Shown piece by piece: positions 1 through 5,246 of a stretch of DNA of 5,246 nucleotides. Under the pieces are notes generated by a model. That model made no database searches. It saw only the letters and a program-made list of their open reading frames with translations, and was not told the DNA's origin. The number at the start of each line of letters is the position of its first letter. Position 1 is the first letter of the stretch. Origin of the DNA: a bacterium (GTDB lineage Bacteria; Electryoneota; RPQS01); the NCBI GenBank assembly GCA_018814465.1, contig JAHIZR010000147.1:1-5246 (forward strand), written 5' to 3'. Both the position numbers and the translations under genes were made by a program.

Positions 1-2141
1 ACATCCACGGCGGCGACGGCGACCTGATAGACGCCGGGCGAGGTTAACTGATGAGTGACATTCGTAGCTGTTGTCGTTTCCGCCGTAATCCATTCCGTAT
101 CGCCTTCATAGCGCTTCAGCAGGTAGTATTGATCGACCATGGGATCGGTCGAGGCATTCCAACTGGCGGTGATCAGTCCGGTTTCCGCGTTGACGGAAGC
201 GGTGAATCCGGGGGGCGCAGGCGGGAGATTTCGGATCAGTGTGATATTGATATTAGTCAGTCCGGCTTCCGTAAGAGTGACCGTTGTCCCGGTTGTTTGA
301 TAGTTAGCCAAGGTCGCCCAAACGTAGCGTTCGCCAACCAGGACATCCTCCAGCAAATAGGATCCGTTGGCGGCGGGATTTGCAACCGGCGCGCCAAGTC
401 CGTCGGCTCTTACAACAACATTCTCGACGTTTCCGGTCCCGCCATCGAGCGTAATCGTGCCGGAGATATCGCCTCCGACAGGTTCAGCTAAACCCCAAAT
501 GGTCATATCATCGAAAAAGAAACCGGGGAGTTGAAATGATCCATCACTCCCGAATGTAAAGCGGTACTGCGGAGTTTGGCCAACGTATTGCCCGATCGGG
601 ATGACAAAATATTGCCAACCGTCGGATTCACCTGCCCAGCAGGGAATCTCTTCACCAATGCATGGATTGCTAAAAACACTCGGCTGTGGGTAATCGTCCA
701 AAGGAGTTACTAATTCCCAGGTAACACCGCTGTCAATACTGACCTTAAAATGGCAGCCGTCATAGCTCTGCTCTGAAGAATACCACATCCAGAACTCCAC
801 TGTCGCCCCGGCACTCTCAACAGCAAGTTCGGGGATCAGGGTCATGTTATAGCAGGCATTATTGGCATAAATACCGTCCAGCACTGTTCCCCAGCAGTTG
901 GCGCCTCCGTGTGCAGACCCCGGACCGGTCGTAGGTGAACCCCATTGCCAGCCGTCGAGGTTATCGGAAGTCCAGAGACCAGCCGTGACTTCGAAATCTT
1001 CAAGATAAGAGGGATCCCCCACGATGATCGAGGTTGAGGTCGCCGGTCCAAGATAGGGATCAGCAAAAGGACGAACATAATACATCAGGTTGCCGTCCGG
1101 AGCATTCGCATGCGTATAGGTTTGGACGCCTCCGGCGACGGTTGCGAGCAGCGTGCCGATACCGGGCTGACCAAGCCAAACCTGCACATTGTCAATGGTC
1201 AGGGGATTGTCGTTGGTATCGGTTGTGGGATCGGTCCAAGTCAAGACAACATCGGAACCGGACAGGTTGGCATTGAAATTGGTAATGGGATTCGGGAAGC
1301 CGTCAGGTTGGTTGATCAGAATGGCGAGACCATTAGTGGGGCAGTCTATACCCTCCTGATTGAAACACACCTGAATTCCGTCCGAACCATCATCGTTCTC
1401 GATTCCGGCCGTGCAACTACTCGCATCAGAAACCGTATTGTACTGAATTACGATGTTGCCGTTCGAGTACAGGAAGCATTGGAAAGTCTCGGGATTTCCA
1501 GGTAGGTTCCAATGTGCCACAGCATCAAATTGAATAACGAATCGATCATTAGCCGCGTCGTGATATGTATAGACATGACCGTCATTGCCGTTATCCGAAT
1601 CGAGATCATCCCAGAACATGGCAATGAAGTTGTTTGGCTCCCATTCCGTGGGAATAGCCTCATTCCAATTATTGCTTCCCGTATTGGTTCCTCCAAGAAC
1701 AAGATAACCATTTGACCCAAGACTCATTGAGTTATAGGTTTGCTCATAGAAAGTGAAATCAAACGGCAAGTCTAGAATCATCGCACCATCATCCGAGAGC
1801 AGCCGCTCCGTTCCGAGCGCGGAGATATCGAACCAGTTATAGGTTGTCACGGAGTATTGATACTCATCCAGAGTACTGCCGGACCGGCGGCTGGACGCGG
1901 GGCGGTCGCCGATTCGGCCGTACTCTTTCAGTTGACTAAGCTGCCAGCCATTGACGACGGGAGTTCCGGCGTCATGGAGTTCGATTATTTGTTGAATTTC
2001 AAACTGCGAGAGGGGTTCTTCCGCAGCGAGTTTCGTTTTTAGATTGTCGCGTTCTGAGTCCGAAACAGCGAGAGCGGTTCCGGCCACTAACACGAACAGG
2101 ATAAATCCCAGTTTTAGACAACAGCTTGACACGCGATCCAT
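1..2141 (-). CDS. Secreted multi-domain beta-sandwich protein with FnIII and carboxypeptidase-regulatory-like domains (3'-truncated)
   Basis: One uninterrupted frame gives 713 codons from ATG 2141 to the window edge with no stop, so the C-terminus is missing. Start choice is supported by AGGAG six bases upstream and by a signal peptide directly after it: a short charged start, hydrophobic core at residues 11-22 and an A-L-A cleavage site at 23-25. No lipobox is present. Visible modules, assigned by eye: about 95-262, a beta-sandwich with GSNGYLVLGG (142-151), FWDDLDSD (176-183) and TAGIEND (244-250), a pattern common at the front of FCB-group exported proteins and peptidases; about 284-375, FnIII-like; about 376-552, a MAM/jelly-roll-like module with GANCWGT (413-419) and FFFDDM (541-546), resembling accessory domains of immune-inhibitor-A-like proteins; about 554-637, carboxypeptidase-regulatory-like (GGDISGTITL start); 638 onward, a second FnIII. 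Nine cysteines lie in the exported part, which fits disulfides. No catalytic motif is visible. Likely an exported surface or extracellular protein, possibly the front part of a hydrolase or adhesin; substrate unknown. A C-terminal sorting domain, if any, lies outside the window. Confidence 0.9.
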   Translation of the reverse strand, partial: MDRVSSCCLKLGFILFVLVAGTALAVSDSERDNLKTKLAAEEPLSQFEIQQIIELHDAGTPVVNGWQLSQLKEYGRIGDRPASSRRSGSTLDEYQYSVTTYNWFDISALGTERLLSDDGAMILDLPFDFTFYEQTYNSMSLGSNGYLVLGGTNTGSNNWNEAIPTEWEPNNFIAMFWDDLDSDNGNDGHVYTYHDAANDRFVIQFDAVAHWNLPGNPETFQCFLYSNGNIVIQYNTVSDASSCTAGIENDDGSDGIQVCFNQEGIDCPTNGLAILINQPDGFPNPITNFNANLSGSDVVLTWTDPTTDTNDNPLTIDNVQVWLGQPGIGTLLATVAGGVQTYTHANAPDGNLMYYVRPFADPYLGPATSTSIIVGDPSYLEDFEVTAGLWTSDNLDGWQWGSPTTGPGSAHGGANCWGTVLDGIYANNACYNMTLIPELAVESAGATVEFWMWYSSEQSYDGCHFKVSIDSGVTWELVTPLDDYPQPSVFSNPCIGEEIPCWAGESDGWQYFVIPIGQYVGQTPQYRFTFGSDGSFQLPGFFFDDMTIWGLAEPVGGDISGTITLDGGTGNVENVVVRADGLGAPVANPAANGSYLLEDVLVGERYVWATLANYQTTGTTVTLTEAGLTNINITLIRNLPPAPPGFTASVNAETGLITASWNASTDPMVDQYYLLKRYEGDTEWITAETTTATNVTHQLTSPGVYQVAVAAVD

Positions 2142-2146
2142 AGTTA

Positions 2147-2152
2147 GCTCCT
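2147..2152 (-). promoter_or_regulatory. Ribosome binding site of the secreted-protein gene
   Basis: The minus strand reads AGGAGC, with six bases between AGGAG and the ATG at 2141. It is a strong Shine-Dalgarno match at good spacing, and it fixes the start used for the secreted protein, since the signal peptide begins right at this ATG. The neighbouring ATPase gene has no comparable site. Confidence 0.8.
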
Positions 2153-2277
2153 GCTGTAAATTGACTCCTCGGTACATAACTCTATAACTAACTCAACTGA
2201 AGGTAAATAATCAATAATCCTTTTTGATTTTAATAAGAATTTTATTGGGGTAAAAACTCCCTAATACTCGTTATTTT

Positions 2278-2329
2278 TGTTGCCAAACAACTTGGGGATT
2301 GAAGGATAATTGCGGTCATAATGGCAACA
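2278..2329. repeat. 8-base perfect inverted repeat, possible stem
   Basis: TGTTGCCA at 2278-2285 is matched exactly in reverse complement by TGGCAACA at 2322-2329, with 36 bases between. A small CCAA/TTGG stem (2283-2286 with 2292-2295) overlaps the left arm, so the two foldings would compete. Neither strand has a T-run after the stem, so it is not a normal intrinsic terminator. Such a repeat could be a chance match; its function is unknown. Confidence 0.35.
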
Positions 2330-2611
2330 GCAGCATAAACAAAAGCATACAAAAGTTCTGTACTCTTCGCGCAACTCGACTAAAAGGACATTGCCGAAAG
2401 GGCGAACCAACGCACAGAACAAACCTCCTTTCCATTCTCTCATTTTTATGCTGAATTCAGTGAATTAGGCCAAAGTGACGGTTCGGCTTATCCATGGGAG
2501 GACATCGTTGTAAATAAGTTAGACTCGGATAATAAACCTTTACTGATAGGCAGGTGAACTCGGACTGATAAGGCACCTTTAGCTGGAAAATTGTTTGAAC
2601 TCCCATTGACC

Positions 2612-2641
2612 TTTACATCACGATTTACCATACTATAGAAT
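2612..2641 (+). promoter_or_regulatory. Putative sigma70-type promoter of the copper ATPase gene
   Basis: TTTACA at 2612-2617 (5 of 6 to the -35 consensus) and TAGAAT at 2636-2641 (5 of 6 to the -10 consensus) are separated by 18 bases. Transcription would begin near 2648, giving a leader of about 48 bases. An overlapping alternative is TTGACC (2606-2611) with TACTAT (2631-2636) at a 19-base spacer, the spacing seen at MerR/CueR-controlled copper promoters, but I see no CueR-like dyad between the two boxes. No FNR box (TTGAT-N4-ATCAA) was found upstream. The assignment assumes an E. coli-like consensus, which may not hold in this lineage. Confidence 0.4.
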
Positions 2642-2695
2642 GTGATTAAAAAGGTCTAATATTCGAGCCTCGCACAAGGTAAACCCTTATAAATC

Positions 2696-5245
2696 ATGCC
2701 AGAAGCCACCTCGCAAATCCAATCTGCTGTCCACTCGGAGGTGAAGAAGAGAGAGGTTCTCTGTTCGCACTGCGGCTTGCCGGTGCCTCAACCGTTGATT
2801 CGGCAGGATCGAGAAGAGCAGTTTTGTTGCGGAGGCTGCGAAGCGGTTTATGGGATTTTGCATGATTGCGATCTTGATGAATATTATAAGCTTCGTGATG
2901 AATTATCCAGTGATAAGCCAAAGCCGGCGCAGGTTTCCGGCAAGGATTTTTCTTATTTTGATGACCCGGAGTTTCTGAAACGATTCGCGCTTCCGAAGAC
3001 CAAGGGAAATCTGAGTGTTCAATTGTATGTCGAGGGTATTCATTGTGTTGCGTGCAGTTGGCTGATCGAGAAGGTGCTGATGGAACGCGAAGGGGCGGCC
3101 TTCGCGCGGCTGGATATTGGGAAGTCAATCGTAGAGATCGTGTTTGATCCAGCGGAAGTGACTTTGAGCCGTTTGGCGGGAGTGCTGGATTCCATTGGTT
3201 ATGCTCCGCATCCGATTCAGGAAGACTCGGTGGCGATTGCCTCCCGGCGGGAGACGCGCAGCTTGCTGATGCGAATGGGGATTGCCGGAGCGGCGGCGGG
3301 GAATATCATGCTGTTAGCGGTCTCGCTTTATGTCGGGGAGTATACGGGAATTGATGTCGATCAGGCGAACCTGTTCCGCTGGATTAGCTTGGGGCTCTCC
3401 CTCCCCGCTCTGTTGTACTCGGCACAACCGTTTTTCAAGGGCGCATGGTCGGGACTTAAGCACGGGATGCTGCACATGGATTTGCCGATCAGTCTGGGAA
3501 TTTTAAGCGCCTTTGCCATCAGTCTGACAGCCACGATTCTGGGTCGCGGCGAAGTTTTTTATGATACTCTGACCTTACTGATCTTCCTGTTGTTATGCGG
3601 CAGGCTGCTTTTAAGCCGGGCGACCAAGTGGGCGATGGGAACAAGTGAAAAATTGCTCGATCTCGAACCACGCACCGCTCGCCTTTTAGTGGAGGGTGAA
3701 AGTCGAGAGGTTTCGCTGTCCAGTGTACAGTTGGGAAACAGATTGAGAGTTCTGCCGGGAGAAACGATTCCGGTGGATGGGGTTCTGCAGTCGGAATTTG
3801 CGATCGTTGGTGAAGCTCACTTAACCGGAGAGTCCGAAGCGGTCAGCAAGAGGGCGGGCGATCAGCTCTATGCAGGGTCAACGGTAGAGCAGTCTCCGCT
3901 CGAGATGTCCGCTACCGCAGTCGGCGAAACAACGCGGCTGGCTCGGCTGGCGCAAATGATGAAAGAAGCTTCTTCGCAGCGCGCGCCGATTGTGGCGTTG
4001 CATGATCGCATCGCTGGATATTTCGTGGCGGCGGTACTCACCCTTGCATTGATTACAGGAGTGATATGGCTGATGGTTGATCCGTCGCGTGCGCTCTGGA
4101 ACGCGGCAGCGCTATTGGTGATAACCTGTCCCTGTGCGCTGGGCTTGGGAACTCCGGTGGCTTTGGCGATTGCGATGGGCCGTGCCGCGCGACGGGGACT
4201 GTTCGTTAAAGGTCAGGACGGGATCGAGCGGCTGTCGCGGGTTCGGCATGTGATTCTGGACAAGACCGGTACGCTGACCGAGGGGAAGCTGAAGTTAGTG
4301 GATAGCTACTATGCGAGCGATGCTGCTTCAGACAGGGATTCCGGGCACCCGAGGACGGGAGCCTCGGCGGAAAGGTATTCCGGCGGGGAACCGCAAAGCC
4401 TTAATCCCCGCTCGGCGGAGCATCACGAAATTTTGCAGGCGGTGGCGAATCTGGAAAAGCTCTCGGGACATGCGATTTCAACAGCATTTGTGGGGATTGC
4501 AGAAACAAAGAATACAATTATCGAATTCAAGACAATTCCGGGACAGGGAATTGAAGGTAAGATTAGTTCATCGCACTATTTGATTGGTTCCGAAGCTTTC
4601 TTGAGAAATCGGGGCGTTGACGTGAACTCCTCCTTCATCGAGTTTGCGAAACATTCGGCAATAAAGAGCCTGACGACGATCTATGTCAGTCGAGATAATA
4701 TAGCCGTTGCGGCATTTGCGCTGGGCGATCCGCTGCGCGGCGGCGCGGAGTCCTCTGTGAATGAGTTGAAGCAGATGAATCTTGAGTTGGAGATTCTGTC
4801 GGGTGATCTTCCTGAGGTTGTCGCTTCCGTCGCACGGCAATTGAATATCGATTCCTATCGCGGGCGCGTCAGTCCGGAGGAAAAGATCGGGCGTGTGGAA
4901 GAGCTGGAAAGTTCCGGCGTGACGACGGCGATGATTGGCGATGGTGTGAATGATGCGGCGGCCCTTTCGCGCGCGACGGCAGGGATTTCGGTGGCGGGCG
5001 CGACGGAGATTGCACGGGATGCGGCGGATATTTTTGTTTCGCAGCGCGGGCCGGGAGCGATTGCGGATTTGTTCAAGCTGTCAAAACGATCCATGAAGGT
5101 TGTGCGGCTGAATATCGCGATTGCGATTTTCTATAATATCATCGGCGCGGGACTGGCGATGGCCGGTCTGGTCAGTCCCTTGGTCGCGGCAGTGCTGATG
5201 CCGATCTCGTCGGTGACGGTATTGACGATTGCGGCGAAGGGGTGA
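2696..5245 (+). CDS. ccoI: Copper-transporting P1B-type ATPase, CcoI/FixI (CopA2) type
   Basis: This 849-residue inner-membrane pump moves Cu(I) out of the cytoplasm using ATP; relatives with this N-terminus supply copper for cytochrome oxidase assembly rather than bulk detoxification. In order: a cysteine-rich domain at 20-58 (C23xxC26, C44-C45-x2-C48) followed by FSYFDDPEF (85-93), typical of CcoI; an HMA domain at about 105-172 with GIHCVAC (C117, C120); four membrane helices (about 189-213, 225-247, 262-282, 288-308); the actuator domain with TGES (377-380); helices 5 and 6 with CPC (478-480); phosphorylation site DKTGT with D522; the nucleotide-binding domain; GDGVND (748-753); helices 7 and 8 with YN (813-814) and MPISS (835-839), the Cu(I) signature. 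Odd points: a polar, repeat-rich insertion at about 541-575, and SGHA (590-593) where SxHP is usual. An in-frame TAA at 2690-2692 makes ATG 2696 the most upstream start, although only a distant AAGGT (2676-2680) resembles a ribosome site. The family call is firm; the cytochrome-oxidase role is inferred, as no cco genes are in view. Confidence 0.95.
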   Translation: MPEATSQIQSAVHSEVKKREVLCSHCGLPVPQPLIRQDREEQFCCGGCEAVYGILHDCDLDEYYKLRDELSSDKPKPAQVSGKDFSYFDDPEFLKRFALPKTKGNLSVQLYVEGIHCVACSWLIEKVLMEREGAAFARLDIGKSIVEIVFDPAEVTLSRLAGVLDSIGYAPHPIQEDSVAIASRRETRSLLMRMGIAGAAAGNIMLLAVSLYVGEYTGIDVDQANLFRWISLGLSLPALLYSAQPFFKGAWSGLKHGMLHMDLPISLGILSAFAISLTATILGRGEVFYDTLTLLIFLLLCGRLLLSRATKWAMGTSEKLLDLEPRTARLLVEGESREVSLSSVQLGNRLRVLPGETIPVDGVLQSEFAIVGEAHLTGESEAVSKRAGDQLYAGSTVEQSPLEMSATAVGETTRLARLAQMMKEASSQRAPIVALHDRIAGYFVAAVLTLALITGVIWLMVDPSRALWNAAALLVITCPCALGLGTPVALAIAMGRAARRGLFVKGQDGIERLSRVRHVILDKTGTLTEGKLKLVDSYYASDAASDRDSGHPRTGASAERYSGGEPQSLNPRSAEHHEILQAVANLEKLSGHAISTAFVGIAETKNTIIEFKTIPGQGIEGKISSSHYLIGSEAFLRNRGVDVNSSFIEFAKHSAIKSLTTIYVSRDNIAVAAFALGDPLRGGAESSVNELKQMNLELEILSGDLPEVVASVARQLNIDSYRGRVSPEEKIGRVEELESSGVTTAMIGDGVNDAAALSRATAGISVAGATEIARDAADIFVSQRGPGAIADLFKLSKRSMKVVRLNIAIAIFYNIIGAGLAMAGLVSPLVAAVLMPISSVTVLTIAAKG
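4338..4419. repeat. Hairpin- and direct-repeat-rich segment inside the ATPase gene
   Basis: Within the coding sequence for the insertion in the nucleotide-binding domain there are two possible stems: CCGAGG (4349-4354) with CCTCGG (4362-4367) around a 7-base loop, and GCGGGG (4383-4388) with CCCCGC (4406-4411) around 17 bases. Two direct repeats also occur: ATTCCGG at 4338-4344 and 4377-4383 (39 bases apart) and CTCGGCGGA at 4363-4371 and 4411-4419 (48 bases apart). Both spacings are multiples of three, so the repeat also shows in the protein as two S-A-E triplets. The density of repeats is unlike the rest of the gene. It could be an inserted palindromic element or an internal duplication; I cannot tell which. 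Confidence 0.5.
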
Positions 5246-5246
5246 C

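Larger units (their letters stand above)
2142..2695. other. AT-rich divergent intergenic region
   Basis: This 554-base stretch separates the two divergent genes and must carry both of their promoters. It is visibly richer in A and T than the flanking coding DNA, especially at 2200-2280. I found no tRNA, rRNA, transposase remnant, CRISPR or recognisable riboswitch in it. A promoter for the ATPase can be proposed near 2612-2641. For the secreted-protein gene I see only a weak candidate on the minus strand: TTTACC (2207-2202) and TATAGA (2186-2181) with a short 15-base spacer. Other structure: an 8-base inverted repeat (2278-2285 with 2322-2329), a short A-rich tandem repeat (2333-2354), a 10-base palindrome CTGAATTCAG (2451-2460), and a perfect minus-strand Shine-Dalgarno sequence at 2423-2431 in front of short reading frames that I could not establish as genes. 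Confidence 0.75.

Noticed and set aside
51..491. Open plus-strand frame of 146 codons, and similar ones at 1110-1505 and 1512-1715
   Set aside because: They lie antisense to the secreted-protein gene, have no ribosome sites or recognisable domains, and the minus-strand frame gives a signal peptide and coherent domains over the whole stretch.
842..1078. Minus-strand frames at 842-1078 and 1448-1720
   Set aside because: They are in other frames of the secreted-protein gene, which is continuous through both regions, so they do not signal a broken gene or frameshift.
2273..2340. The 2278-2329 inverted repeat as an intrinsic terminator
   Set aside because: Neither strand has a U-tract after the stem, the loop is long, and both genes start here and face outward, so no terminator is expected.
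2451..2460. CTGAATTCAG palindrome as a regulator operator
   Set aside because: The 10-base symmetry is exact but does not extend outward, occurs once, and contains a common EcoRI-type core; a single short palindrome is too little to call an operator.
2612..2641. CueR/MerR-type operator or FNR box upstream of the ATPase
   Set aside because: A 19-base spacer can be drawn between TTGACC and TACTAT, but no dyad lies between them, and no TTGAT-N4-ATCAA site is present.
2694..3128. Minus-strand frames at 2694-3128, 4568-4840 and 4855-5094, and a plus-strand frame at 4311-4583
   Set aside because: All overlap the ATPase, whose motifs run intact in one frame through these stretches; none of the alternative products has recognisable features.
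1..5246. CRISPR array, transposon ends, tRNA or prophage genes
   Set aside because: No regularly spaced repeats, terminal inverted repeats with a transposase, cloverleaf-like sequence or phage-like reading frame was seen on either strand.

Overview
The window holds two genes that point away from each other, separated by about 550 bases of AT-rich DNA. The left gene runs on the minus strand from an ATG at 2141 to beyond base 1 and encodes a secreted, multi-domain beta-sandwich protein. The right gene runs on the plus strand from 2696 to 5245 and encodes a complete copper-transporting P1B-type ATPase of the CcoI/FixI (CopA2) type. No RNA gene, insertion sequence, CRISPR array or phage gene was seen.

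The secreted protein is read without interruption for 713 codons in one frame and has no stop codon inside the window, so it is 5'-complete and 3'-truncated. It has a Sec signal peptide, then a beta-sandwich module of the kind found in front of many FCB-group extracellular proteins, a fibronectin-III-like domain, a MAM/jelly-roll-like module, a carboxypeptidase-regulatory-like domain and the start of another fibronectin-III domain. Nothing catalytic is visible. The ATPase has every core motif of a Cu(I) pump plus the cysteine-rich N-terminal domain typical of pumps that supply copper to cytochrome oxidases.

The domain mix of the secreted protein, mixed GC content with AT-rich intergenic DNA, and a CcoI-type pump suggest a Gram-negative bacterium of the FCB superphylum or a related uncultured lineage (Zixibacteria-, KSB1- or Gemmatimonadota-like). 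This is an inference from domain style and cannot be fixed from this window. There is no sequence evidence that the two genes work together; the divergent layout may be incidental.

No clearly new system is visible. The points most worth a second look are a repeat-rich, hairpin-forming insertion inside the nucleotide-binding domain of the ATPase (about 4316-4420), a changed HP motif in that same domain, a small cysteine-cluster reading frame with a perfect Shine-Dalgarno sequence in the intergenic region, and the unfinished domain mosaic of the secreted protein.
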